The notes: a model not told the origin generated them from the letters alone. DNA of 64,000 bases from Lumbricus rubellus (GCA_945859605.1 OX243815.1:22517684-22581683); one strand, 5' to 3'. Positions 18,654 to 31,300 are shown, counted from the first letter of the stretch. Translations and numbers: made by a program.

Positions 18654-21600
18654 TCACTGCACAACAGCCTTCGTCATAACCACCTTGCCATATCCACCAC
18701 GACCTGGATCATAGTCAGCCCTGTACTCATCTCGAACCTAAAACAGAAAACACACAAATAGCATCATAGATGAAGTTTCTGACCTACTACACAGGAACAT
18801 ACCTGTCTAACTAGATCTTTGCATTGCAAATATCTGATACTTTCATTCATTCAATGGATTTATATAGCGACTGTAGAATAATACAAGTTATAAATTTATA
18901 AGCTACTAGCTGAACCCGGCCACGCATTGCTGTGGCTGAAAAGAGGCCTCCCCTCCCCTCCTCCTCCCCCTCCTCCTCCCCCTCCCCACCGTCTTCGTCC
19001 CGCTCCCTCCGCTCCTTTCCTCCGTCACGCCGTGAAGGCCGCTTTGGGGAAAGGCCTCCCTCCCCCGCCCCTCCACTCCCCTTTCCCCCTCGACCTCCAC
19101 CTCCCCTCCCCCTCCGCTCCCTCCCCACCGTCTTCGTCCCGCTCCCTCCGCTCCTTTCCTCCGTCACGCCGTCAAGGCCGCTTTGTGAAATTTTGAATCG
19201 CTTATGACGTCACAGGACGCGACATCATTCATGTTTAGTCTGCTGTCTTTGGAGACATCGTTTGTGAAATGTGGCAGCCGTGTGGGACGTGTTGAATTTG
19301 TAAATGGCGGACGAACGGATTGCAAAGTTCACTTTTTGTGGAAAAGATTGCGTTTTTTCGTGGAAAAGAAATCTAAAGACACGGTGCTATTGGAATGGAA
19401 GGTTTTGGTAAATTTTCACAACAATCGCTGCGTAACTTTCGGCGTGATTGTAACATTAACTATTGGAAAGTTTCATTTTTATTTATATAGATGGTTATGT
19501 GAACGTCATAAATCTAAATTTATATTTTGCATACGTTCATTTTCTCGAGGCAATCCCGCTGTACGCACCCGCACAAAATCACCTAAATCCACTCACTCCT
19601 CCCTGTTTATGTAATATACACCGTGATTCAATAAAAACTAAGCCAAATTGTTTTTCATATATCTCTAATACCTGATAACATATCATGCTAAAATTTCCCA
19701 AATATTTAGAGAATTGGACCAAGAATAGGATTCAAAAATTTCATGATATAAAGTTGAACGGATAGAAATCTATGAATATTTAAACTTCATCTCCAGAAAT
19801 TTCAGTTTTCAGCAAGTCTGTTATGGCGTTCATTGCGGTTTGGATGCTTGCTAGTTCCCAATGCTGGTCTTCCAGGATCCTGGTGTAAAATTAACGGAGT
19901 ATATTATCGCAATGTTCTGCTGTCACAACATCTTCCACCTGTTATCAGAAATGTATAGCCCCAGAAGGCTGTTTTTTTCTCTCAACAGAACAGCGCCAGC
20001 CCGAGGATAATCGACGATGCCGTTACCCAATGCATGGCGCCAGCGCCTACAGGTTTGCGTGCAAGCAGGAGGAGGACATTTTGAGCATATTTTTAAATTA
20101 AATAATGAAACCATGCTGTTGGGGTCATATTGTTAATTCAATTCTCTACATATCTGGAAATTTTTAGAAAGCTTAATCGTCAGGCATTAGAGATAATAAG
20201 GAAACATTTTATTGAATCTGACAGAAAATTGCTTGTAAACTGCAATTTCGGCATATGCAGTTTAAATATTCATATCTTTTTATCCGTTCAACTTTATCTC
20301 ATGAAATTTTGGGATCATATTCTGGGTCCAATTCTCTAAATATTTTGAAACTTTTAGCTTGATATGTTATCAGACATTAGAGATATATGAAAAACAATTT
20401 GGCTTAGTTTTTATTGAATCACGGTGTATAGTGGGCATGGTGGTGTAGTGGGTATGTCTGTTGCATTGCAGCCAGAGTGCGGCAGGTTTGAATCCCACCT
20501 CAAGCCGCCGCGAAGGGACCTTTGGCAAGTCCTTCACTTGCAATTGCTCAGCGCTTCGGCGTGAAACTGCGATTCAGTGTCTGCGCTGTAGTCGGGAGCG
20601 CTTCTGAACAGTAATCTTGAAGGGGCGCTATAACAAGTGCACAATGCACATACATAGTACATGCATATGGACACTGGACAGCCCATAACACGTTATATCT
20701 GAGTTCGCAGTGTAAAGAAGCGCATTATAAAGAGCCCTGGTTACACTAGAAACCAACACTAACTGGCCCTGCTATGCTCTTAAGCTAAGTTTGCCTTTGC
20801 TGACATTTGCTTACATACCTGTCCTCCAGATTTTCCTCGACCAAACTGTCGTCCCTCAATAAATCCTGCATCCCAGTCGGTTCTCACGACTCGGTCATCA
20901 AGCCGTGTCCCGTTGACGTATCGCATGCAGTTCTCGGCATCCTCACGCGTGTAATATTCGACAAAACAGAAACCACAGGGAGTCTTTCTAAATTTGTCGA
21001 GACCCATAATGATTCTTTTGACATCACCGGCACGTGAAAACAGTTCGTGGATTTGTTCTTCAGTTGTGTGAAATGACAAGTTGCCAATGTAGAGTGTGCA
21101 ACTTTTGAGCAAGTGCTTTTCCTGGTCTTTTCGAGTCCCCTAAAGAAAAATTGCCAGAAGTCGCTTGAGTTTAATTTTATAAATATAGCATGCATTCAGT
21201 TTCAGGATTATCAGTTAATTGACACCAATGGCAACAACCACTGAGATCTATTTGAAAGTTATAAAGAAAAATAGTTATCAGCAACTGCATAATTTTAAAG
21301 AAGAAATTTCAGCTGTTGTGAGCAAGTTATAAATAATATGCACTTGTTGCTAATTAAAAGTTAGCCATCACTGTCACCAATGGCTTGCTTACTTTTGAGA
21401 GGCTAAAACAAAGGGTGCGGACGAATTTCAGCCGGATACTCAGAATCGATTCTCACAAAACCTAATGATTTCTAGACACTAAACTATGTGTTATCATCAA
21501 CACTTAATAGATTCATTATGCCATGTAATCAATTTAACTCTGAATAGTTTTCGGGGATCCGCCGCTTTCTATTATAACACTGTTTTTGGGAAATTGGGCT

Positions 21601-22214
21601 TTTATGTATTTTCAGCGTTTTCAGGATTCGGGTTGACCCCCTAAAACAAACGAAGTGACTGGCGGACCGCCAGGCGACCGTCCAATTTCAATTACTAGTG
21701 GACCGCCAGTCACGTGTAACCTGTCCCATGAGTAACGAGTCTTGATTCTTGAATATTGTTACAATGGCGGCAGTTACCGATAGTTTGTTTTATGTCGGAC
21801 AAAAAATTCTAGAAACAAGGAGAAGGGAAACGAGAAACTGAATAAGTAACCAATCGTCAATTAGATGATATATAGTACAAATAGAAGTTTGATTAACGAA
21901 GATAAATTTTGGTGTAAATAGAATTTGATAATCGTGTCAACAGCGGTCCCAAATTATACCACTCATCCCAACATGCAAAGCGTTAGGTTCGGTTAGGGCT
22001 CAGGTTAGGCGTCGTGAGGGTCGGTTATGGTTAGTTTTAGGGTTAGTGCAGTCATTCTGCTGAAATTGAAGCTGAACTGATGAACAATCGTCGATACGTC
22101 GCGCTCTAATTTTAAAACTTTAACTGTTAGACTTACTTTATAATGCTGGTCTCTATACGCGCCGAGTTCCGCAGAATCCGAATGTCTCTTTCTTTTTCGG
22201 CTATTTGAATCCAT
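18654..22214 (-). CDS. NCBP2: Nuclear cap-binding protein subunit 2 (CBP20), three exons
   Basis: CBP20 binds the m7G cap of RNA polymerase II transcripts in a nuclear heterodimer with CBP80 and supports splicing, export and decay decisions. Exons: 22214-22137, 21139-20819 and 18737-18654 (78+321+84 nt, 160 residues; human is 156), all GT-AG in phase 0. Exon 1 is [20 protein letters not shown] followed by RDQHYK. Exon 2 holds the RRM with RNP2 LYIGNL and RNP1 GFCFVEYY, then [17 protein letters not shown]. Exon 3 begins [18 protein letters not shown]. The two cap-stacking tyrosines fall at Tyr20 and Tyr43, exactly the human positions. The first ten residues differ from vertebrates and carry a basic KRKR stretch. 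The last nine residues (VVMTKAVVQ) are lineage-specific. Intron 2 carries three different repeats. Confidence 0.96.
18904..19200. repeat. GC-rich CT-block with duplicated 64-bp unit
   Basis: A leader, ctgaacccggccacgc, is followed by a C/T-rich tract. A unit running from ccctccccaccgtcttcgtc to aaggccgctttg occurs twice (about 18982-19050 and 19120-19184), nearly identical. It is much GC-richer than the rest of the NCBP2 intron. The leader looks like the end of a dispersed element, but I could not classify it. Confidence 0.55.
19617..20428. mobile_element. 812-bp transposon with long inverted termini (TA target)
   Basis: The ends are inverted repeats of roughly 150-190 bp: tacaccgtgattcaataaaa at the left and its complement at the right (20409-20428), with homology continuing through aattgtttttcatatatctc and ttagagaattgg. 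TA dinucleotides flank both ends (19615-19616, 20429-20430), as in Tc1/mariner insertions. The right arm carries a second, diverged tandem copy of its repeat (about 20135-20222). There is no transposase frame. It lies in NCBP2 intron 2. Confidence 0.75.
20429..20655 (+). mobile_element. tRNA-derived SINE, copy 3
   Basis: The head is gtgggcatggtggtgtagtg and the B box ggtttgaatcccacct. The family body has ggcaagtccttcacttgcaa and gcgcttcggcgtgaaac. The end is gaaggggcgctataacaagt. It starts immediately at the right end of the 19617-20428 transposon, so it may have used the transposon edge as its target. Confidence 0.8.
21655..21713. repeat. Imperfect inverted repeat gtgactggcggacc
   Basis: gtgactggcggaccgcc at the left pairs with ggaccgccagtcac at the right over a loop of about 30 bases. 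It could be an end of an unrecognised element or a local hairpin in NCBP2 intron 1. Confidence 0.4.
21985..22060. repeat. Telomere-like gttaggg fragment
   Basis: gttaggttcggttagggctc, gcgtcgtgagggtcggttat and gttttagggttagtgcagtc match in order the reverse complement of the satellite unit at 5877-6075 and the fragment at 6495-6555. It is located in NCBP2 intron 1, near exon 1. Confidence 0.55.
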
Positions 22215-23149
22215 TTAATTAAGTCTCTGTAGGTAAATTTAATTTGAGTCTATAAAACAATATAAAACACACGGGCACAAGTAATTAATCAAATCAAACA
22301 AATTAGTGGCCTTATATTTCTCATCTCATCTCCAAAGCCGCCATACTTGTCCGCCATAGAGCTAAGAAATTGTGATATGAAACAAGTCACAATATAACGA
22401 TACTTTCCTGCTTTTTGTATAGCGCTTTCATTTTGGCAAATATAATAATTATGCGAACAGTTTCAAACCTCTTGCTACATTCAAATGAAATTTTTTGCTC
22501 TCAAAAAACATGTGCAATGTTCAAAGCAGAGAAAGTGCGGAAACAATAGGCACTCTAGTCGTAAGCAATCTTGGCCAAGAGGCTATAGTCCATGTCGAGT
22601 CTCGGAGTCAGTCGACGAAGTCAATCTAGTCGATCGTTGGTCGAGCCAAGTCGATAGATCGATCGTGGCACACGACTGTGACGACTCGATCGACTACAAA
22701 TAGGGGTATTATACCTGAGGTCGCGAACCTTGTTTCCGTCTTCTTGCTCTGGCGACGCCACTGCCAGCTGTGTGTTCGTTATAGAGATATGGATATAATA
22801 TGCAGCCTATCTGGAGTTCTGAACATAGGGCTATAGGAAGTAGCCCATATGCCTATAGGCTGCATTATTTGTTAGGAGCACCGCTCTATAATTGGGACTC
22901 CCAATTATATAGGGAGCTAGGTCTATGTTTTTAATTTTGAGTGAAAAGACGAAAAAAGTCATCAGATTGTCACTTATAGCCTAATGTCTACGTAGCCTAC
23001 CTGCAGTCTATAATATTATTACCTAGGCTTAAGTTATAGGCAGCAGGCTCAGTAGCCTATTCCAAAAAAGCAGGCCGGTAGAAAACATCTAGTCACATAA
23101 TTATAGCAACAGTTATGCAAAGTGAAGTGATGTCCTTTGAGCGCGACCA
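22215..23149 (-). promoter_or_regulatory. NCBP2 upstream / shared promoter interval
   Basis: The interval lies between the divergent NCBP2 start and the probable first exon of the PAK gene, so it may serve both. It includes ccaaagccgccatacttgtccgccat (22333-22358) with two gccgccat/ccgccat words of YY1 style near the NCBP2 start, and a TCGA-rich tract at about 22570-22690. Promoter function is inferred from arrangement. Confidence 0.4.
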
Positions 23150-23407
23150 CAGCGAGCGGCGCAATGATCAGCTTAGTTCTAGGGGAATCTAGGCAGTACG
23201 CCTCAGGTGAGACGCCTCGCCAAGTGCCCGTATGTGTAGCGGTCCTCGTCCGCAGGACTGGTGCGCGGCTAGAGCCCGGATGTTAGATGTCAGTTGAATG
23301 GGTGCGACGTAAAGGACGGACTATTTACGGCGTGTCGTATCGTAACGGGCGCCTCATGGGCGTGTTTTCGCCAGGTTTAAAAGTCCTTCGTTTATTTTCA
23401 TTTTAAG
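23150..23407 (+). other. Probable non-coding first exon of PAK gene
   Basis: The first coding exon of the PAK gene begins only two bases before its ATG, so an upstream untranslated exon must exist. This CpG-rich block ends in cattttaag followed by gtgagt, a strong splice donor, and lies divergent from NCBP2. The assignment is an inference; a transcript would settle it. Confidence 0.4.
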
Positions 23408-23956
23408 GTGAGTTTTGATGTTTTAAAGATTGTCGGGTGTTGTAGATCTACGACCGATCAGATCGCGTATATCTATACCGATCAATGGATGGTCTGTACA
23501 CCTGGATGTGTGTGCTATTTGAGCGATTTGTATTTTTAGCTTGTGTGTAAATAGGCCGAATTATAGGCTACATGTAGGCCTAACTTAAATATTGGGAGGG
23601 GCATTGCAGGCATAAGCGTACGTGCATGAATTTCGTAAAACTAAATCGATCTCTGATCTGATATAATGGCTGATCGATAACAAAGCTCGAGTAAAGTCCT
23701 GGGTTTTTAGTGGATCGATATTAGACAACCACCCAGAGTTCCCAGACAATGCAGGAGACTGAATCGTGTGACGATCGGCTTTGTTGTTTATTGTTGGCTA
23801 TCTATGTTGGCACATTTGGCTTTGTGGGGATTTTTCGTAAATTGGTCCCTGGGAGCGATCACAGTTAACGGCAGGAATGTTGTGACATTTTCAAACAGTC
23901 TGAAAAACGTAGTAGGCCTAACCTTTGTTTGATGATTTGACACACAAACGAAGTAG

Positions 23957-24175
23957 ATTGTATTGTATTGTATCTGACCATTTATAAAGCGCTTCTCGCA
24001 GCAAAAACCTCTCAGAAGCGCTCCCAGTGCATGCAACCTCGAGAGAAGAGGGAGGCCTCGCTTTAAGGCGAGAGAAAGATGAGGAAAGACTGTCAGAGGG
24101 GATAACAGAGTGAACTGATGGTGGAAGTCTATTCCATAAGGACTTCTACTTCTTACATTCATTAATCTCAAATCA
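23957..24175 (-). mobile_element. LINE 3' end, minus strand
   Basis: On the minus strand the sequence ends gaagcgctttataaatggtc followed by agatacaatacaatacaat, a LINE end with a short tandem tail like that at 9842-9868. The adjoining minus frame is a decayed C-terminal remnant. Confidence 0.6.
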
Positions 24176-24579
24176 TTAGGCCTGTAGGGCCTGCAAAGGA
24201 TATGAAACCCTCATTGAATTCTCTTTGAAGCATCAAACGACAGTCACAGTTGTGGCAGGGACTTTGGGGATGTGTAACGTGGAAACAATGCTTGCACATT
24301 CATCAGTCTGTACATCCCAGATCTATCCTTTCACGCTCTTTGTAACTTGTTGGCCATCCAACACCAATTAAATTATCCAGTCTGTCTATCATCGATGATT
24401 GAGATATATAGATGCGATATGACATCAAATCAAATTAAAATGATTTGGTTCAAAACTCAACCGTTGCATACCATCGCATATTTCCCGTTTAAAAAATCAC
24501 ATTCTTAGGCTCTTTTAGTCTATATCTTCTATAATTTTATTAGCCTCTTTCATATTTTCATGTTGGCTCTTATTCCTCA
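24176..24579. other. No gene seen (PAK intron 1)
   Basis: AT-rich unique sequence without exon or repeat structure that I can recognise. Confidence 0.35.
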
Positions 24580-24812
24580 TTTCCCCAAGCACAAACTGCT
24601 CTTAGACAAACACCGTGCTTTCTCTGTTATTGACCCCATGGTATGGAATGGGCTTCCACTGTCTATACGCCTTACACTTCGGGTTTGATCAGATGTGTTT
24701 TTATCAGAGCCTTAGAACAGTACTTTTCAGCCGAGGTTGGGTCGAGAGCGCTCCTAAGTATTAACCTTGAAGGAGAGGAGCTATATAAATCTCCATGATG
24801 AATATTAATATG
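24580..24812 (+). mobile_element. L2-type LINE 3' end
   Basis: Decayed frame with the end motif MVWNGLPLSIRLTLRV (tatggaatgggcttccactg onward), typical of the C terminus of L2 polyproteins. It is followed by gagagcgctcctaagtatta and gaggagctatataaatctcc, the family tail. Confidence 0.7.
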
Positions 24813-24960
24813 CATAGGCATCCATCCAATCATCGTTCAATCCATTCATTCGTTCATTCAGCCATCTATCCACCATACATCCACCCATCCACCATTCATC
24901 CGTCCACCATCCATCCACCATCCATCCACCATCTATCCATCCATCCATCGATCATCTGCT
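24813..24960. repeat. ccatccat microsatellite
   Basis: An impure array of catccatc/caccatccatc words extends directly from the LINE tail before it, as expected for growth of a LINE's terminal repeat. Confidence 0.85.
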
Positions 24961-25554
24961 TAAATTCTTTCCATTCATCATGATATGTATAATGTATATG
25001 CACTGAGTGGACAATGGTATACAATTACAGCACTTGCTCCATCCATCTGATTTGTCTGCCAAATTCTTGTTGCTTGGTTTTCAATGATTTTTCATAAATA
25101 TTGTGTCACATCACTTGCTAATCATTTGCTGATTATCATTTGTGCACAGTTGACTCTCAGATTTGCATTTCATTTGGCAGTTTGTCATTTCTTTCATCTT
25201 TGCAACGGTTTATTTACCACCGCCGTTGAGGAGGTGCAGTCTTAAGTGGACTGCAAATAAGCTCCTACCCGTCCCATCTACAACTGAATTTTTGATCCAT
25301 GGCACAGTGGTGGTGCTACCATAGGTCATGGCAGGCCACTTGACCTGCCTATTTTACTCTTGACCTAAAATTATGACGTGCCTAACATTCTTGGAATTTT
25401 TAATACCTGCTTTACATTTAATTTCTTTCGACCTGCTGAATAACTACCATGGCCCTGATGCAACCTGGTGAAATTGCATGAAATTGTCCTCATTGCATAG
25501 GCAGTGCAGAGCAGCTCATACAGTTAAAAATGGTTCAAACCTTTACATCTTGGT

Positions 25555-25800
25555 GTCTCATTTATTGGTTGGAGTCACCTAGATTACTGCAATGGCCTCT
25601 TCCATTGCCATCTTTGTTTATAGGGTCAGTCAGCCTCAAGAATCTCATCCTTCAAGTGATAACTTAAAACTTTCTATATATCATGAATCCATCCATGGAT
25701 TCCTTGGCTTCAAACATTGGTTGGCATCCATCTCTCAACTGACTATGCCTCTGATTAAAACTGTATTGATGTTGGCCTAGATGACCTACTCTTCCTACAA
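25555..25800 (+). mobile_element. Decayed L2-type LINE fragment
   Basis: cacctagattactgcaatgg encodes LDYCNGL, a signature of L2/CR1 reverse-transcriptase C-terminal regions. It is followed at the expected spacing by an HWL motif (cattggttggcatccatc). The frame is broken. Confidence 0.65.
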
Positions 25801-26235
25801 TGATCATTCATCCATTTAATGTTTCTTTGCTTTCCAGCATTTTACTCTGAGATCAAGTTGTCATAGTTACTAAAAAATATTTGAACAAGAATTTATTTTT
25901 TGTCGCTGCCTACAAAAACTGAACAATTATGTTCTGCATGTTCTGACCATTTTTCAAAAATATAAAATACACACTGGTGCAAAACACTTACGAATATGGC
26001 AGAATATCGCTATGAATAAAGCTTCGTACGTGCACTGCATTTGTTAATTGTAGTTGAACCTTAATTCAAGTTTTCTTTTTTACTAACAGCATAAATTTTG
26101 GTCACATGAATAATTTAATATGATAGCTCGGTGCTATGTCTTGATGATAAGACAAAATGGTGAATGGTAGACAACAGGTGGCAGCACTGTTGTGGAAAAG
26201 ATTGGGCTTCATAGCACTTTGTATTATACTCTTAT

Positions 26236-26678
26236 CAAAGATATTAGAGTCGTAGACTAAGATGTGACACCTCCTATTTCCGCTGTATATTTGGTCTGGG
26301 TGGTGGTCAAAGCACACAAACCGTGGCGCCACGTTGTGACGGGGTTGATGGCTCCTAGCAACCGCCCTAGTAACCATAGACGCCATGGGCAAAATGGATA
26401 AATATATACGCCAACGATTAGACAATTGCAGCCTCCGTAAACTAACATAACTATTTAAACTGCACATTAAATATGATGAGTAATAATAACTGTTATATAC
26501 TAATGTATTTTATTAGAAGGTTTATGTTTAAAACGAGCGACTCTTACAAGCATCTGGACAATGCTATTTCGTACTATTTATAGCGCTAGAAACCCATCAC
26601 AAGGTAGGTGAGGCGACCATTAAGGTACATTATGATACATTATGTGGCGCATCTTAGTCTACGACTCTAATATCTTTG
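26236..26678. mobile_element. 443-bp TIR transposon, 7-bp target repeat
   Basis: Near-perfect inverted termini of about 30 bp (caaagatattagagtcgtag at the left, complement at the right) are flanked by the exact direct repeat ctcttat (26229-26235 and 26679-26685). The interior contains ctcctagcaaccgccctagt and no transposase. The 7-bp duplication does not decide the superfamily. Confidence 0.75.
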
Positions 26679-27475
26679 CTCTTATAGGCTTGACAGCTTT
26701 GATTGATTGCAACTCACCACCTGAGTAATAAGATGACCTACATGTTTGTTATTGGATGATTGATTGATTGATGGTGCATGAGACTACAGGTATCATTACC
26801 ATAAGAATTATGTCAACGTGTTGAAAGTAGACTTTTGTGGAGTAGGCTATAACATTGCAGCTTGGTTGAAGTTATTTGATCAGCCCATTTTTCTGATGTT
26901 AGCATGATTCAAGATAATTATGATGGATAGATGAGCAGGGATTTATCTGTTGACCAATTTATAATGATAGACTTGTATTTGCAGATATGTTCAATAAATC
27001 AAATTTATTATGGCCATTGTTACCCTGTTGGATATCTAAAGTATAATATTATGGTAGTTTCAACTCCTAAGTTCTATCAATTGTGTAGTAAAATATTCAT
27101 TGTTGTGAAATCTGAAATTTAAAATTACTTCTAGGTACAAACAATACAATAATATTCGTGAATTTGGTAGAAATCATTGGTAGTCACCCAGTGGGGGGGG
27201 GGGGGGGGGATATATTAATCCATAGATGAGATGTGATGTGTTTCCTTAAACAGAAAAGTATCTCATAGACAGTGCCATATTACGAATTAATGGGTTTTCA
27301 TGAAGAGCAGATTGCACGGCTGATTGGTTTGTAGCAGTATTATTCTGTACAGTGTACAACTGTACATTATGTCAAATGTATAATTCAAATGGGTTAAATG
27401 TTCACTGTATTATTGTCCAGTCTTTTGTCTTCACTGATTTGCATTGAAGTTGCTGGCATTGAGTAATTGATGTAA

Positions 27476-27907
27476 GGCCTAAAAAAGTGTTGTGTTTCCG
27501 GTAACAGAGCTAAAAAAAATTGGGTAGGTAGGTCGGAAAATATTTTTATTTTGGTAAAATATTTTTATGCAGTGACTATCCGAAAAAGTATACCCCACTA
27601 GTCTTTTTTGCACGCTGAAACAAAGTACGTATTCTAAGCAAGTATAAACTGCCTATTTCCCGACTGTCTGCACCTAAAACTGCTCTAGAAACAGTACTAT
27701 TAATTTCATTTTGTTGACGTCTCTTATGTTGTGTCAATACAAATGTAAAAAAAAATTTTAAAAAAAAATTTAAATTTAAAAAAAAAATTTGAATTTTTTT
27801 TAAAAATTATTTTTTTTTAAAATTATTTTTTTTTACAAAAATATTTGAGTCGCGGCCGTAAAAATGGGTCGGTCGGGTTACCGGAAACACAACAATTTTT
27901 TTACGCC
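27476..27907. mobile_element. PIF/Harbinger-like MITE, 432 bp
   Basis: Perfect 17-bp inverted repeats gttgtgtttccggtaac lie a few bases inside the ends. The outer ends also pair (ggcctaaaaaa and ggcgtaaaaaaa). TAA flanks both ends (27473-27475, 27908-27910), matching the 3-bp TWA target of PIF/Harbinger elements. The centre is an A/T palindrome near 27748-27838. Confidence 0.65.
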
Positions 27908-28254
27908 TAACATGAAGAGGAATGGCCTTTAATGGTATGAATTCTTTGGTTTGACAAACAGAAAGTTTGAAGAAGAGCTTCGCATTTGGTTTAAGTTCTT
28001 ACTCAGATGGACCAGGTCACCCGTGACCCGATTAACAGGATAGGTATCAAAACAATTCCGGCTGGAAAGGGTTAAATTCTTACTCAGATGGGGTTTGGGC
28101 TCCATTGTTTCAGTTCAGATGTTTTGTACATACAAATGCACAACCTGTGGACCTTGAACTGATATTTTGCCACTTTCAGTTATTGCACTGTTTTAGAGAT
28201 ATGTTCCGACCCCTTCGAGGTCCTCTAACCTTCTGTATGGATTTTAATTTCCAG

Positions 28255-28350
28255 TTGCATACATAAATAATTGCATGTATACATAAGTAGTTGCATGTAT
28301 ACATAAATAGTTGCATACATAAATAGTTGCATACATAAATAGTTGCATGT
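28255..28350. repeat. Tandem repeat of ataaatagttgcatgta type
   Basis: About five units of 16-20 bp with the phrase agttgcat and acataaat. Confidence 0.8.
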
Positions 28351-31300
28351 GTAGTCTGTTTTTCTTTCTTGCCAGCTTGAGAAGTCTGTTAAATTATCTG
28401 TTGAAGTGGCGTGTTGCAGTCATGTTTGTACTATAATACACAGCATTGATTGACCGTGCATGTCTGCGTGTGTCAGTGTCTGTGTCTATATGGATGTGTG
28501 TGAAAATGCAAATTGTAATTCATTGCTGCTCGTGAGTATCCATAAGAATAGTTCGTTGCTCTATGCTCTAGAGGCAGCAGTTAACGAACAGGCTGTGTGA
28601 GTTTGGTTGTCACGGTTGAATGGTCCTTATGATTTAAATCTTATGGCTTTTAATCTGTGGGAGACAAACTGTTCAGCTGCTTTGGCACCTGTCCAGTTCA
28701 AGTGTATTAATGCAATGCTATGCAGACCTAATTTGAGATCAGCTGCTGTGCCCAAGGTCAGTATTTTTACCATATTCAGTAGCTTTCAAAATGTGAAAGC
28801 CTGTTTTTGTGATCTGCATTATATGCAACAGCAACTGTTCCAGATCATGAGTCATATCTATATTGTTGTCATAACAGATTCTGAATTAAATTGCTAGATG
28901 CATCTGCTTTCAAACCTTGGATTTACAGCAACATGACCTACTTTATCTACATGTATGCTCATCCAAAATGCATTCTTTTTACAGTATTTCAAATTCTATT
29001 TATAGCAGTGTAATAACCGTTTTATTGGTACGAGTTATTTTCCTATAACTTTGTATTATACTGTAAATATGTGAAAACAGGGATCAGTATAATTGTGCAG
29101 TCCAGACCTGCTTGTTTGCAGCACAATGAGGGCATTGTGTTGTTTACACCTGTTGACAGTTTTGACAATTGAGATTACAGTAGAACTGATTATGTCACTG
29201 GTTGCTATCATTGAGAATCTGTGAAACTGCTTCGGCAAATACCTGTCTGAACACCGAACCTAGTTGCAATTTTGGGACAATCTCAATTGGGCAGTCAGTC
29301 AGTCATTCTATGTAGGTATACTGTGATGAGCGGTTAAATTTACATTGTTGAACCTGGTAGGCACCATTATTTTATCGGACCGATTGGCTTAAAAATATAT
29401 TGGCCCTTAAGACGCTCCAAATTGTTTGATTACAATTTCAACTGCAATCCTAGACATTTAAATAGAGGAACACTTTGAAAGAGGTGGACAAAATTATGTG
29501 ATATTAAGTGTGTTCTGTTTCTCTTGTTACTTTCTCCAATCTATTTGCCAGAAAACTTTGCTTTAATGTACCCATTTCTGACAGTATAGCAATTAGCCAT
29601 CCTAAACAACATGCACAATGTACGAGTGAGGCAGGACCTATTGCTTTGTCAGACTGGTTTAATGGACTCTGGCAACTATAAAGGCTCATGTAGGAAAATT
29701 TTCAATTATGTTACATGAGTCAAACTCTCAGGAGTTGCATTCATCCAGAAATGGAATTTGGATCATTAATTACTAAGTCTGGCGAAAGAAATTGGTGAAT
29801 GAATGTACTTAATACTAGTGGAGCACAACAAAGCACCACCTCATCATATACAGAGGTTGTTTACAGTTTTTGGCAGTCCTTTTCGGTGACTGTGTTGCTG
29901 TTCTGGTTTAGAATAACTGGGCTGTACAAGGAGGCTTGTTGGCGGGGGTGGGGGCATCACATAGGGTGACTGTGGGGTGGTGTACAAGATCACTAATCTT
30001 GGGTGGTGTAGGACAGAGGTCTGTATGTCTTAAGTCTTTAGTCTGCTCTCAGCCACATTCCCTCAAGTGACTGACACTGGCCTGGCCCTGACTTGGCAGC
30101 TGGCCAAGTGATTTCCTCGTTCCCTCCTCCTCCTTGTTTCGGCTGCTGCTGACATTTCGACTTAATGTAAGCATCTGTGCAACCGCTTTACGGGTGACAG
30201 ATAAACTTTTGGTTGGACAAAGTTCCAAACGGATTAATGTGCTGGTTTAACTGGTTTTTATGCCTGGATTGTGATCTAACGAGACCTGATATGTTTCGTG
30301 TGAATCGGAGACTCTCTAACTGGGATACTCTGTTGTAAGTTGCAGCTGTTCTGCTGCAGCGTGTGGCATACTGTAGTTTTAAGATATCTTCAAGGTATGC
30401 GCTTTCTCAAAGTATGGACAATTTCTGTTCGGTATTAGGTGACTGTTGACGATGGTGTGAGCATGTGAATGCTACTTATCTAACTGAAGATCTTTGACTT
30501 CCTGTGCTTGTCTAACGTAAATGAGTTCAGAGTATCACATGCGCTTCAATTGATTTAGATGGGCTTCGTATCTTCTGGTCATACAGATAATCTATGCAGT
30601 TCTTTTACTTCTGTTTGTATTGATTACCTTTGATTGACCTATGCTTCTGTGTGTCTCTTCCTCTTGCCATTTTGTATCAGTGACCTAGAGGGCAACATGA
30701 TTGTGTTTTGTTTTGTTTCTCTGTGTATTTCAAGAATTGTTTGATTTCATTTGGGTGTATCATCTTCCATGAACAATATTTAAACTTATCGCCACTGTCA
30801 GCTAGCTACTGGCATACGAAAATGATTTTCAGTGAAAATCAAAGGATGGGATCTGACACGAAAAAACGCTGTAGAAAAAATCTTTTGACATCAGATTGCC
30901 ATTATATTAAAAAAGCTTACAGTTTTATTACAATTTCAGTGACAATCAGATCCAATGTTTGTGCAGCTTGATGAATTTCAATGCCTCCTGTCTTTATCCA
31001 ACTGGTTGTGTGCATCAAAGTGAAACTCACAACGTGCACTGAGTCATGTAAAATCATGTCATGGATGGTTTGGTGGTTAACTGGTTTTCCCCTGCTTGTT
31101 TCTACTTCAATTAAAAGACCCTGAAACTAATTGACATATATCCAACAACTGAATGACCCTATGCCTGAACATAGTGGGGGGGGGGAGGCACAAGAGTACT
31201 TGCCCCTCCGGGAATTCACATCTGATCATTTTAGGCTTACATCTGCTATTTACCTCAAGATCTCTCACATCTCTCATTATGGTGTTCATATCCTTACTTC

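Noticed and set aside
18847..19207. Pro-rich and Arg/Gly-rich frames on both strands
   Set aside because: Composition artefacts of the CT-rich duplicated block; no family resemblance.
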